Below, piece after piece: positions 48,012 to 60,757 of a stretch of DNA of 64,000 nucleotides; within the stretch, counting starts at the first letter, position 1, and the number at the start of each line of letters is the position of its first letter. Both the position numbers and the translations under genes were made by a program. Source of the stretch: Cryptomeria japonica (lineage: Eukaryota > Streptophyta > Pinopsida > Cupressales > Cupressaceae); contig NC_081410.1 of the NCBI RefSeq assembly GCF_030272615.1, forward strand, positions 188,392,119-188,456,118, read 5' to 3'. The notes under the pieces were generated by a model, which worked only from the letters and a program-made list of their open reading frames with translations, was not told the origin of the DNA and did not search any database.

Positions 48012-48016
48012 ATTTA

Positions 48017-50792
48017 TGTTAACGATTGTTTTGACACACTCACCAACAGTTAGGTAGAATATGAAATGTAAACCACCACTCCTAAAAAACAATCAATCTT
48101 GAAAGACTAATTACTCCAAGGTCTCTCTAGTCGGGTTACCACGGTGTTAGGTCTCTTAGTGGCTGATGTGATTGTACCTGTCAAGGGGCCTGCTAGTTGA
48201 AACAAAACAAACAAAAATCCTTTTTGTTGTGTTTTCTGATTTACGCTTGATAAAGAAGCTTCAAAAGGTCAATCAGGGTAGCAAGAGATGATGACTAAAC
48301 CAATACTGAACAACTTAGTGTACTACAAAGTCAATGGATCACAACAAGGTATTATCAATAACATCTAATCAACATTCAAAAGGGACATTTTGACAAATAT
48401 TTGAAGTCATACAACCCACACATAAACAGAAATAGAAATCACCAAATCATATAATCACACTACTATTTTATCCTCATACACCATAAAAATGTGCAATATG
48501 ATTCATAAAATGATAAAGCTTGAAAGAACAAGTTGCTGATTGAAATGGAAGAAGATACCAAACTACGAAGAACGAACCAAGAGAACACATATTGTAGATC
48601 AGGCAATCCAAAAGCTTCTTTTATATTGATCTATGTAAAAATGAATAACACAATTCTTCAAACATTCATGAGATAGAAATTTCATAAAACTAAATTATCT
48701 AGCTAAATGGCCTTGAATAATCAATTCACGGACCCCCAAAATGGCCCAAATTCTAAAATTTATAGAGTTTTGCCCTACATCCTAGGAAAGAATCATGCCT
48801 ACAAACTAGGATTACAAAATAATGGGAGTCATAGTCGACAAACAAGTTGCTGTCTATGAACTTCAGTTAACTGTTACTAAACTAGTGCTCATTGTTCACT
48901 TCTGTAGCGGTGCTCCAGAGTCAAGAGCTTCAAAACATGCAAAATTTTTCCCCTACACCCTAGGAAGAAATCGTGCCTACAAAATAGGATTACGAAATGG
49001 GGGGAGTTGCAGTTGACATGCAAGTCACTTCCTATGAACTCTAGTTAACTATTACTAAAGTGTTGCCATATGTTCATTTCATTGTCGGTGCTCCATAGGC
49101 AGGGACTTCATAACCTGCAAAAATTACACCCAAAAAGGAAGTGTGAGATGTAGTGTTAGTTTAAGACTCAGTTGTGATGGCGATGATGATGATCCAACAT
49201 GCAAGTTCTTTTTGTAGCTACCTGTTTATCATTCACTTATTCTTATAGTTTCGCTAGTTGCTAATGAAATATTCTATGGAAGCATTTGGTGGGTTAGCAA
49301 TATAGTCCATTTTGAATTTAGAAACTCTGAGCACCTCCTTTGTACTTTCTAGTCTGTCTCAGATATCAAGGCTTGACCCTAATATTGGTATTTCATGGTT
49401 GGTGTGTTTTTCTCCAATTTAATCTCTCCTCTAGTCTTCTTTCGAGACGAGGTGGAAGGCTCCATAAGTTTGCTTCAACCTGCAATACAAGATACATAAT
49501 CAACTTCATCATATTGGCCAAACCATAAGGGACTCTAGAATTACAAGATTCTGAGGTCTTTAAAGAGTCTATTACTGATGGTTTCAGGGTCCATTATTGA
49601 AGGTTTCGGGATCCCAGGGTTCTGGGGTCCATTATTGATGGTTTCGAGATCCCAAGGTTCTGAGGTCCATTGTTGATGGTTTCAGGATCCCGAGGTTCTG
49701 GGGTCCATTATTTGTGGTTTCGAGATCCCAGGGTTGCGGGGTGAAGAAAAATTTGAAAGATTAGGTTTGGGGACTCTGGGAACTTGAAGTTTTGAAATGC
49801 TTACAATAGTTTCTTAAGATGGTCTCTGGGATTCCGAGATTTCAGAATCCCGAAGAGTTTTAAATAGGACGCACAAGGGTGTCCATGATTCCATGGTTTC
49901 AGAATCCCAAAGGATTTCAACTTAGCGGCACAAAAGGAGTTTCGAGATTCTGGGGAACTTTGGGATCCCGAAGAATTTCAAGTTCCAATGAGAAGGTACT
50001 TTAGAACTTTAGGAACCTGAGGTCTTGAAGTGGGGAAAAATGAAATTCTGGGATTTTGAGAACCTAAGATCTGGAAACCAAGAAACAAGGCCAACAACCT
50101 ACGGATCGGTAAAAACAATTTTTATTGATAGCATGAAATCTAACTCTAAACCCTAAACTGCGAAAATAAGAAACATGAAAAATGAGAAAACAAGGATAGG
50201 GAAACGAAAGGCCAACTTGGAAGAGGAAGGACTAAGAAAACACTAATAAGCAAGGACATGATGACACAAACGACCAACGAGAAGACACACAATGCGAAAA
50301 CACACAATGACATGAAAACAACTTTGGGGTTTTGGGATCCCGAGGTTCCGAAGGTCAAAAGGAGAATGACCTCGAAACTTTTGGAGTTTTGAAACTCTGA
50401 AGAAGGAACAAACAAAATGAAGAGAGAACCCAGGATTTCGGATTTCCGGGATCCCAAGGCTCCAAGAAGCAAATACAAGACTTCGGGACTCTAGGGTTCC
50501 ATAGTTCCAAAATCAAAGAGAAACCAATGAAGGGACACTTCAGAATTCTGAAATTTGGAAGTCCTGAAGCATCAAAGTGGAAAACAATGAAGACTTCAGG
50601 GTTTCAAAATCTTGAAACTCCGAAGTCAAACAAAGCAAAAGAAACAAAAGGAACAAAATGCACTTCGAGATCCCGAGAACACGGGGTTCTGAAGTGCAAA
50701 AGAAAAGAAAACAGGATGAAGACAAAATGAAGAAGAAGGGGGGGGGCAACTCGGGAAGCAAAAAGTTGGGGTGTGTTATGCAGGGCATAACA
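48017..50792 (-). repeat. LARD-1 right LTR (5' LTR)
   Basis: 2776 bp, colinear with the left LTR but with only one of the 421-bp units, which explains most of the length difference. Minisatellite units at about 49577-49740 are arranged differently. Confidence 0.9.
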
Positions 50793-50797
50793 AGTCT

Positions 50798-53660
50798 TAT
50801 AGACAATAGGGATCAAAACAAATTCACATGTTATTTCCATGAGTTAGATATCAAATATGTGGGCACAAAGATCACCTTTATAGTACAAAAGTGACCCAAG
50901 TGGGCACATAGTAATTGAGTTTATAGGTCAAAATTTTCCCAAATATTAGTCTCACATCCAACATCAAGTTCCAAGTAGCAACTAGTTGCTTAATCAAAAT
51001 CATCTCTTCTCCAACAATATCATGGTACAGAATTAAATATATATTGAATTTTATTAAAAAAATTTATTTTATTGATTACATATTTTCGACTTATTTATCT
51101 AGGTTGATTTTTGAATTAATTATTAATTGGTGTGTTAGTTTAGTTGAATAGAAATAAATTATTTTAGTTGTTTTCAATGCAAAACCTTTATTTTTAGTAT
51201 ATTTGTAGTGGAAAATAAATAACCTTTGACAAATAAACAAATTGAGTAAAAGTAAATAAGACTTTAGATGTATGAATTTGGTTGACTTAATTATAATAAG
51301 CTCATTGGAACTATATGTGGAATATGATAAAATTAAAATGAGGGTTTAGGGTTGCATTCCTTGAAATTGACATAAAATAAACATTGATTGATGACACACA
51401 ATGATGGTTCAACAATTGAGAATTTGATACTAAAATCTATATTTTAGAGAATAGATGACTAAAATGAAAGACTTTGATTGTTTTAAATATAATGACAACA
51501 CCAATCTTGTCTATGGATGTAATTTGTCTAAATGTGGACGATCATGTCTTTTGTAGAATTGGGTCTTTTCTACCTATAATACTCTTTCAATTGATCTAAT
51601 ATATGAGGTAAGGAAAATAATGGTGATGTGATGCAACTCAAGGGTGGGGGGTTTTATCAAACCACACATCCATGCAGTAAAAAACATACAACATTCTTAT
51701 GCAACTCAAAATGCTAAGAGGAAAACATAAAATCAGCAAGACAAAGCTCATGAATTCAATTAAAAAACACATTTTAATGTGCAAAATGCATTACAAATAT
51801 GTTAAAAAATGAAAGACAGCCTCATGGGAATTTCATACAACCTAATATATTCTCCCAACCTGATAAAAATCAGTCCCCAAACAGTACATGAGAAGCAAAA
51901 ACTTCTACCAAAAACTATCTCTCAAAATTATGTCTTCTGCTCTTCACTAGCTCTTCAAACTTCAAACCTCTCAAGAAACATTTAAAATCTGAAATCTTAT
52001 ATGATAACCACTAACATATAATATGAAATTAGTCACATTTGAAAATGAAGATTACATCCAAAACAACAAACCTCAAATCTAGAAATTAAAACTCCAACTC
52101 AAAACTACAACTTGCACAATTATCTCACATCTTCAACCTGCAAACTATAAACTCCAACTACAACTTATTACCTTCATACACCTGAAACAAACTTAAAATA
52201 TGTTATTCATTTCTATTCAATATTTTTCTAAGGCTTCATCCTTCCATTTTATTCTTTCGTTCATCTTCCTTCATCCTTTAGAGTCCTCGAATGAGCTATT
52301 TTTCATTTTTTTTCACCTCAGCAATGATATCAATAATTTAAAATTAATTCAAGTCCATCTTGGACGTGGAATTTGATGCTTATAGACTATTCTAATAAAT
52401 ACATCTTCCCCAAATTTAAAAATAAAATAAAACATTCATTTGCATTTACAATCATAACTCATTTTTGACGCCTAGGCAGTCTTGGGAAGAATCTACATTT
52501 AATTTTCAAATGTTTCACCATTTCAAACATCCAAAATGATCAAAATATATCTAAAATAATTTTCTACTCACTTGCATACATTCATTCATGGGTAAAATCT
52601 AAATCTTGGGTCATCGTTGCAATAAAAGACAACATGTCAAGCGTCTTCATTAAGTGTTCTTCCATAACTCCCGCTAATAGTCATAAATAATTTTCAAATT
52701 CAAAATTTATACCCCATCAATTTCCAAATTCTCATACCAATATTTTTTGAAAATAAAATATTTTTTTTTTATGATATTTCATGTGGTAACCATAACTGAC
52801 AATAAAATTAGTTATTGAATAGTAAAATTTATTAATTGGACTTGCAAAACAACTTATTGAAATAAAAAACGTAAACATTAGAAAAAATTATTTTGGCGAT
52901 TCAATATTTGCATACACCCCTAGAAGCTCTTGCATCATGATGCTAAGGAGCATAAAGGGGATATCTATGCAAATATTGGAGTTTAGGACTTCCTTATGCT
53001 TTAGTGAATCCTTGAGTCTAAACTAATAGTAAAACTAAAATAGATAATCACGTGACAATGCATATTGATGTAGGTTGTTCAATAGACATCACTTGCTTAA
53101 ATTTTGAGAGACCAGTATACTAATAGAGGATGATTGATGATTGATTACCTACAAAAGAGAAATGTTATTGACATTTTTTTGTGAAATCTATCTAATGGTT
53201 TTGTGATAATTTGATCATGTGCAAATATCCTAGAATGGCTCTTCTAAATGCATGACCTTAGACACATAATTTTGATTTTTTTTATGAGTAACAATTAAAT
53301 TACAAGAATGTTAGAATTGGAATGAAGAAATTCAAATTTTGAAAGTTTGGGTTGAGTCCATGCCAACAATCTTATCTAGGAACATAATTATGATTAGAAT
53401 CTTTCCTAAGGTGAATAAACTCTCAAGTAATATTTATTTATTTGTTGAGGTAGGTGTTTTTATTAGATATCGGTTTTGATATGGATGTCAAGTTATTTTA
53501 AAGAAGAGAATGAAGTTTATTTTAATATAAAATAGTACTAAAGGAAAACTCAAGTAGAAGAATGTTGATGAATCATAATATCAAGTAGATGAGTAAAATA
53601 AGACATTAACTTGTACGAGTATTCAAGCACAACTCCAAAAATGAAAAGATATATGTAAAA
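50798..53660. other. AT-rich interval, nothing recognised
   Basis: No ORF, LTR or RNA gene is supportable. At its left edge the plus strand is open to 50894 and may be part of a sequence interrupted by LARD-1, whose other side would be 33150-33289, but the frames do not join cleanly. Confidence 0.45.
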
Positions 53661-53679
53661 CAAAACTTTAAGATAGTCA

Positions 53680-54241
53680 TGTGGACAAAACAACTTATGC
53701 ATAAGTGGCATTGGAAAGAGGCTCTTCGTGGCCTTGGTTTGCATGATATTGTGATTGTTGATTCTATTAGACAAGTTGTTTAAAGACAAATTTGGAAGTT
53801 CAGATGTTATGATGTGTTCTCAAACAATTTTTTTCATGAAACTAGTATCTCAATGCTTTACTCTAATGTAGCTTTTCAAGGTGCTTTTTTGTAGTCACAA
53901 CTTCCATATTTGACCAAGAGAAATGCTTCAGCTATGGCTCAACTTCAGCAACTCCAAGAGCAAGTAAATCAGCTTCAAAACAACTGCCATATGCACTTTT
54001 GCAAAGTATTTTGTCACGTTTTTGCCTTTTAATCAGCTTTAGATCAGTAGATCAACTGTTTTGGGTACCTTTGTAAAGTATTTTGTCATGGCGTTGTCTT
54101 GTAATGTTAATCTTTGGGTCTTTGTAACTAGATCTAGCTTGAGACGTTTATGTTGTATTGGGTTATGTAATCCTCTTCCAACTACAACAACTTGTTGTAG
54201 CTAGTATTATTTGTGATTTGGCTTTGATTCAATAAAAAAAC
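53680..54241 (+). other. Possible 3' end of a transcribed unit
   Basis: Open patches on the plus strand (WHWKEALRGLGLHDIVIV near 53709; LQQLQEQVNQLQNN near 53945) are followed by T-rich 3'-UTR-like sequence and AATAAA then A's at about 54231. A tttg.aaagtattttgtca word is repeated at 53999 and 54074. This may be a retrocopy or an element's 3' end; the identity is unknown. Confidence 0.3.
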
Positions 54242-54699
54242 TTATGACCATGAACAAAAAGTATATATAAAAATAGAAAATAAAATATAAAATGATAGTG
54301 TTGATAACTTGAGCTACAAGAGTAGCTTACATCATTAAAGAAGATTGAACAAATAGAATATATTATTTTCTCTTTGACTTTGAGATTATTAGAAACATAA
54401 TGATCCTACATAGAATATCTAACTCACAAGATATCTTAGAAATCACATCATTAATTATAAATATTTTTTTCTTCATCAAAATTTAAAACAACTTAAAAAG
54501 AAAAAGAGATAACGCACCCCATTAATGATTTGCACCCAATATTTCATGCAATTGTACACATTATTATAACCATTGACATAAATTTCAATTACCATTTTTT
54601 GTACTTTTTAATTTATATTTTAGATCATCCACTCTATGTACCTAATGTATGTGGACATTGTGTCATTTTTTTTGTTTGCTTTCAAATATTTTAAGTCCC
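54242..54699. other. AT-rich interval, nothing recognised
   Basis: No feature can be supported. Confidence 0.45.
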
Positions 54700-54965
54700 T
54701 TCAAAGAATGTATTGCAAGAGGACGAGTCTAAAAGCCACGGGGTCTTCAAATTGGAGGGACTCGTGAATCGTGGAAAACGTGTAAGGCAGAGATTCATTC
54801 CTCAGATCTTGGAGTGCCCGTGCCTGACAACATGTGACAGAAGATCTGAGCCTCTTTAGGCAATTCAAATTTGATTCGAAATTTGGAAATATATTTTTTA
54901 AGGGTTTGGTAGGATTCGAACTGCAGTACCTACCACTCATGGGTCACAGTGATGATTCATATTAC
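54700..54965 (-). mobile_element. Possible tRNA-derived SINE
   Basis: Less AT-rich than its flanks. On the minus strand it contains GCAGTTCGAATCCTACC (about 54908-54925), a good pol III B box with a T-arm-like stem. About 210 bp of non-repetitive sequence follow. I could not find a convincing A box or TSDs, so it is tentative; a decayed LTR or tRNA fragment is an alternative. Confidence 0.3.
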
Positions 54966-55483
54966 TTAATATAGCTTTGGTTGAGGTTAGTTTTAGGTAG
55001 TTTATTTTAGATATAATTTATGGAATTAGTTATAATACAATATTTATAAAAGATGGGTATTAAAAAGTTTTAAAATTTTATGTGAGAAAATGTTCATGAT
55101 AAAGATAAAAATTCAAAAGTCAAAGTGTCAAAATAATATAAAAAATTAAGCAGTTAGGAGAGAGGATCTAGTAGTTGTGCACCTTAATTTCACGCTTCTC
55201 AAAATTTTACATGGAAATTTCAAATCACTCCCTTTTTTTAACAATAACTTACTTGGCAAGTCCCTTGCTTATAAGTAAGGTTTAAGGGCTACATCATCAA
55301 ATATGATACCATGTCAACATGTTTTTTGTCAAGGTGTCCAAAACAACCCAAAAAAAAGGTGAAACCAATAGTCGTGCAAAAGGGCCCCCCATACTTGTAC
55401 AACTAATGTGGCATCGCATTATTGGTTGTTTTTTACAACTAAGGGTACATTTCATTCAATTATGGGTAGTCATCAACAACTAT
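54966..55483. other. Interval before LINE-A copy 2
   Basis: AT-rich, no supportable gene. It ends in the left TSD of LINE-A copy 2 (55484-55499). Confidence 0.45.
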
Positions 55484-55499
55484 AACAATTTTAAACCCA

Positions 55500-58400
55500 A
55501 GATGAGATACAGAATAACGGTTACACTAATACGTCTAGAGATGCTGAAGATGCTATTCTTATGAGATATCATGATATTATAGCTAAAGAGGAAACCTACT
55601 GGAAACAAAGATCAAGAAATGTTTAGTTGAAGGAAGGGGATAGGAATACTAAATACTTCCATATGTCCACCTTAAGACATAAGGCCATTAACAGAATTGT
55701 TCAGATTAAAGTGAATGGCAGATGTGTTGAAGAAGAGGATTCCATGAGCAGGGCTGCTATGGACTTTTTCTCCAATTTACTTGCTAAGGATCAGAATTTG
55801 GATATATAGGGCCAAAGGGACCTCCTGGACAGTATACCTACCATTTTAGGGGATGATTAGAATGCTCACCTGACTGCCATCCCTTCCCATGATAAAATTC
55901 TGATAGCAGTCAACTCCTTTGAGGGTAACAAGGCCCGAGGTCCGAATGGCTTTCCCATGTTCTTCTTTCAAATGTACTGGCATATTATTGGAGACGATGT
56001 GTCCAGAGTTGTGAAAGAGTTTTTTGGTGCTAGAAATTTTTTGAAAGAAGTTAATGGTACTTTTATTGCTCTTATCCCCATAAAGATGGGGGTTGATTCC
56101 ATGGATCTCTTTAGACCTATTAGTCTATGCAACTCTCTTTATAAGATAATCTCCAAGGTTCTTACCTCTAGAATTCTAAAGTTGCTCCCCTTCGTCATTT
56201 CGCCTCAACAAAGTGGTTTTGTCCCAGGTAGACAAATTTTGGATTCAATCATCTCTGTCCATGAAAATATCCACTCTTTGTCTTTCTCTAAAAAAGAAGG
56301 TTTTTTTTTTAAGCTTGACCTCTCTAAAGCCTACGATAGAGTGGATTGGGATTTTATGATGGATGTTCTCTCTGCATTTGGCTTCAGCTCTAGAAGTGTT
56401 AGCCTTATCAGACAACTTGTCTCTTCGGCTTCTTCCTCTGTTTTAATGAATGGATCTCCTTCTCCTTTCTTTAAAGCTTCTCGAGGTCTCAGGTAGGGGG
56501 ATCCTCTATCCCCAGTTATCTTTATCATTATGGCGGAGTGTCTAGGGAGATGTATTGGAAAGCTGGTTGAGAAAAGGGAGTTTTGTGGTTTGAATCCTTC
56601 TTCCACGGATCAAATATGTTCCCATCAGCAGTTTGTTGATGACTATAATAATGGGGAAAGCTACAGTGAAGGATTCTAGAAGTTTAAAAAAGGCTTTGGA
56701 TAGCTATGGAGATGCCCTTGGTCAACTTATAAACTGGTCTAAAAGCTTTGTTTATTTTATCAACACCCTGAAGAGAAGGAGGATTAAAATGAGTAATATT
56801 CTGGGTTGTCAAATTGGTAGTCTTCCTGCTTCTTACTTGGGGCTCCCCTTATGCCATGATCCTCCTGATACTTTTTGGGGAGCCTTGGTGGATAAATTCC
56901 ACAAGAAGCTGTCTGGCTGGAAGGGTGCTCTTCTTAGCCAAGCAGGTAAGGTTCAATTGCTGAAATCCACTCTACAAAGTATCCCTCTCTATGCCATCAG
57001 TCTCTTTAGGATTCCTGCTAAGTATGCGGAGGCCATTGAAAAGATTCAGAGAACTTTTTTATGGACAGGGGTTGAGGAGAAGAAGAGAATGAATTAGATT
57101 GCATGGGAAAAGGTTTGCAAGCCTATAAATAAAGGAGGTTTGGGCCTTAGAAGAATAAGAGACATAAATGAGTTCCTTGTGGCCAAGCAAATTTGGAGAG
57201 GATATAAAAATCAAGGAGAGTGGAAAATGATATGGGATACCAAATATAAAAGTCAATGTCAGACACTTCAAAGCTTCCTTAAAGTGGAGAATATCCCAAT
57301 TGGATCCAATATTTGGAAAAATGTTTCTAGAACAAGAGACTTAATTGTCAAAGGTGCAAAATGGAAATTGGGGAAGGGAATCTTATCCAGTTCTGGGATG
57401 ACCCTTGGCTTCTGGATATCCCTTTGAATGAAAACCCTGAGTGGAACAGATTTCAAAACCAATGCAAGGAAATATTTGGAACCAAGGTGGATGATTACTG
57501 GGAAGATGGACAATGGAAGGATTTATCTCAGGTGGATCAGTCTTTGGGTAGTTTGAATAAAGTCATGAACTCTATGGTGAGGGTTGAAGAAGAAGACCAT
57601 TTAATTTGAAAACTCACAGCTAGTGGTACTTTTACAGTGGCATCTCTGTATCATCAATAGTTCTACAACATGGAAAGCCCATGCTGGGCTAAAGCATGGG
57701 TGAAAGGCCTCACCCCTAAGATAAACATTTTCTTCTGGACAACCCTTCAAGATAAAATTCTTACTACTGAGAATATCAGAAAAAGAGGTATTAGTATGCC
57801 TAGTTTTTGTATTCTTTGTAAGCAGAATGAGGAGACCATAAATCATATGCTCTTTCATTGCCCTTTCTCTGCTGATGTCTGGGGAAGCTATCTGGATCAC
57901 TTCAAAGTTAGTTGGGGTTTCCCTAAGTCGATTCAAGAGATTTTCAATTCATGGCATCACCCTTCAAGAAATAAATCCACAACCTTATTATGGAAAATTT
58001 CCTTATGTCACATGTGTTGGGGTATATGGAAAGAGAGAAATGATAGAGTTTTAAGAGAAAAGATTACTAAGGCTAAAATTGTGTTTGAAAAAATAAAAAG
58101 AAGTATAGTGGAAAATATGAATATCATAGGAGGCATTGATAATCCTCAAGATAAGGATGATCAATTTATCTACAAAAAGTGGAGATTAAAGGGTCAAGAG
58201 CGCTTTCACATCAACCCTAGAGAGGGTGTGATATGGATCAGTCTGCCCAAAGGATGGATGAAAATCAATTTTGATGGGGCCTCAAAGGGTAACCTAGGAG
58301 TTGTAGGATGTGGAGTGGTCCTTAGGGATGAATGGGGAATTTGCAAAATCATAAAAAGTATTCCCATAGGAAATCAGACTAATCATGTTGCGGAAGCTAT

Positions 58401-58753
58401 GGCGGCTTACCATGGGATGATCCTCACCAAGGAAGCTAAATGCACTAAAGTTTGGTGTGAAGGAGACTCATTAAACATAATCAATTGTTTAAATATGAAA
58501 TTCTCGCTTTCTTGGTCAATTAGTAATGCTATTAAAGCAACTAGGAAAATCAGTGAAGAATTTGAAATGTGTGTTTTTACACGTGTATAGGGAGGCCAAT
58601 TCCTGCGCTGATTTGGCTACCAACCTGGCTTGCCAATCGGGAGACATCATTACTAGTTATGGTGAAAGTGAGATTGCAAGTGAAATGAAATCCCTTCTTA
58701 ATCTGGACCGGAGCCAGACTAGACAATGTGGTACTTTTAATCATTATTTCTAA
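55500..58753 (+). pseudogene. LINE-A copy 2 ORF2, truncated: RT and RNase H
   Basis: Aligns with copy 1 from NTKYFHMSTLRHKAINRI (about 55650) to the TAA at 58751. RT blocks: GPNGFPMFFFQMYWHIIGDD (about 55945), FRPISLCNSLYKIISKV, GFVPGRQILDSI, KAYDRVDW and RGLR followed by TAG where Q is expected (56494). Catalytic FVDD comes near 56630, with a frame disturbance right after it. The zinc-binding region is CILCKQNEETINHMLFHC (about 57810). RNase H: NFDGASKGN, HVAEAMAAY, CEGDSLNII and YREANSCADLATNLA. Several stops and shifts (55624, 55808, 57097, 57427, 57607, 58589). Confidence 0.9.
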
Positions 58754-58926
58754 TGCCCCTTCTGCCTTTTTTGATGCAAGGTTATTTCGAAGATAATGAG
58801 CATTTATATAGGTGTCTTATCATAATTATTTGGCACGGATTCTAGGCGTTCTTACAAAGTACCCACAAAAACTAGAGGAGAGGTTATCAAGCTAAGAGAA
58901 GGAACTACAAGGAAAGTGCTGGAAAA

Positions 58927-60528
58927 ATGGGAGGTAACAAGAAAATATTCGAATCTACTTCATGCTCTGACTGGAGAAAGAACAATGAAGTCTGGGATAT
59001 CCTTCAGCAGGGGGTCTGAATGTTTTCATGGAGCAGATAAGTGGGAAAGACCCCACAATTACTAGCTATTTCATCAAGAACTGGAAAAATGGAAAAATCC
59101 TTATCGGGTCCCAGATGATGAATGTTGATGAGGAGGTCATTGCCGAGGCCACAGGGATGACTATTGAGGGAATGAAATTTTACAGAGACCGTAGCATATC
59201 AGATAAAGAAGTAGAAAAGTTTCCTCTCACGGATGAAGAGAGGAGAAAGATGATTAAAATCGACAACTCCTACCATGCTCCGAAGAGGATTTGCAGGCCA
59301 TGGAGGTTTGTTTTATTTGCTTCTATTGCCTACATTACTTTAGATGGCAGCTTTACCAGAGCCTATGGGCATCACTTTGTTTTGCTCAACCATTTCCGTC
59401 ATGGGGAAAAGGTGAGCCTACCCTATTACCTAGCATGCTCAATGGACCATACTATAAAGGAGGTTCAAAAGGATCCTAAAGGTGACCATGCCCTCCACTA
59501 GGGGCTTATGGTCCTGGTTTATAAAATGCTTAAGGGGAAGTGCATTAAAAAGCCTATTAAAGGCAAAAATGCAAGAGATGAGACAACAGAGAGTGAAGCT
59601 AGCAGATTTAACTTTGAATCAGAGACCGAGGGAGAATTAGAAGAGACTAGCAAAAAAGGGAGGAATAGGGCCAAGAGGAGAAGGATTATAGTGGAATCAA
59701 AAATGTCAAATTCTGAAACCGAATCCTTTGACAAAAAAATGTTAAAAAGAAGAAAGGGAAAGCAACTGGAAATCAGACTCAGAGGAAGAACACTAAAAAG
59801 GGTAACAATTTAGACATCAGCCACATTTTGGTTGACTCTAAGGAGGATGCTGAAGAAAACAAGAAGGAAGAGGGTCAGGATAAAGAAGGGGAGGTTAATC
59901 CGATGATGGGCAACTTTGAGGTTGTGAATACCACAAGTCTGCAAAAGGAGGATAAGGGGATAAAAGTGGCAGTGGTGATAATGATACTATTAAAGCTTTT
60001 TGTGAGATCATCGCTACCATGGCGAAGGATATCAACAGTTTGAAAACAGATACGAAGGCTATCACAAGAGTTACGGTTGGTGATAAGCCCCTAGCTGAAC
60101 ATGTTAAAGAATTGGTTGACGTTATGCACAATGCGGAAGCTATTGAATGTATGGTGGGAAAAATCATAGCAAGGAAAAAAAAGGTCAATGAGATGGGAGA
60201 TAGCAAGGAAATGGAAAATAAAATGAATGACTTCGGCAGCAGAATTGACAGGTTGGAACTCAACGTCAAGAAGATTGCAGACCAAAATTTTCAAATCCTC
60301 AAATCGTCGGTGGACAATATGAACATCCTAATCAACAGGTTTGAGAACAATGCTAAGAAGGATGGTGATAAAGAGCAGCTGGACAAGAAGGGTCATGAAA
60401 GGAGGACCAGAGCTAACACAAAGATCAAGGGCGACATCAAAGGTCATGAGCTGGAGGAACTGAAGACCTTGGCGAACAACATGAAACAAATGGTTGTTCA
60501 TGCTGAGGAAATTATGAAAAGTATTTAG
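58927..60528 (+). pseudogene. LINE-A copy 2 ORF3 (broken)
   Basis: Starts at the ATG at 58927 (MGGNKKIFE), 174 bp after ORF2, and ends at 60528; about 534 codons, the same size as copy 1. Frameshifts near 59017, 59800 and 59965 and a TAG at 59499 (Q in copy 1) interrupt it. The putative globular domain runs through FIKNWKNGKILIG, EEVIAEATGMTIEG and LLNHFRHGEKVSLPYYLACS to GLMVLVYKML. A basic RAKRRRI stretch near 59680 sits where copy 1 has KKRKVE. An acidic segment and a coiled-coil-like C-terminus (VDNMNILINRFENN; MKQMVVHAEEIMKSI) follow. Function unknown. Confidence 0.78.
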
Positions 60529-60757
60529 GTCTCTATCTCTGTTTCTGTTGGAGTCCTTGGTTCTGTCTTTTTGTTGTCTCTGTACTTTCCTTTCGCTATC
60601 TGTTTCGGGTTTTTTATGATATGCTATGTAAGTTGATCCCTTTCGGTGGGATCATTTTGTCTTTTTGAAGTGATCGGGCACTTTTTTCTAGCAATTTTGT
60701 TCTCCTGGCTTGTACAAGGTTTGGGTACCTTTCAAATACCTACTTTTACTTAATCAA
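60529..60757 (+). other. LINE-A copy 2 3' UTR and tail
   Basis: 229 bp; no poly(A). It ends with GGTTTGGGTACCTTTC, a short spacer and CCTACTTTTACTTAATCAAA, matching the ends of copies 1 and 3. Confidence 0.78.

Larger units (their letters stand above)
33290..50792 (-). mobile_element. LARD-1, giant non-autonomous LTR element hosting Copia-N
   Basis: 17,503 bp including a nested insertion. A 5-bp TSD agtct lies at 33285-33289 and 50793-50797, and the LTRs of 3178 and 2776 bp are TG...CA bounded. Without the nested 39966-47939 element the interior is only about 3.6 kb, with a gag-like ORF followed by acidic ORFs on the minus strand and no protease, RT, RNase H or integrase. The minus orientation is supported by the ORFs and by a primer-binding site at 47997-48011. 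Large LTRs with a short, polymerase-free interior are the definition of LARD elements. Confidence 0.85.
55500..60757 (+). mobile_element. LINE-A copy 2, 5'-truncated
   Basis: 5258 bp on the plus strand, flanked by a perfect 16-bp TSD, aacaattttaaaccca, at 55484-55499 and 60758-60773. It starts inside ORF2 between endonuclease and RT, and includes RT, RNase H, ORF3 and a 229-bp 3' UTR ending TTTTACTTAATC plus A's. It differs considerably from copy 1 at the protein level, so the two represent separate insertions of one old family. Confidence 0.92.

Noticed and set aside
33150-50894. A host gene split by LARD-1 (open sequence before 33289 and after 50798)
   Set aside because: With one TSD copy removed the frames are offset and meet a stop, and neither side has a recognisable motif.
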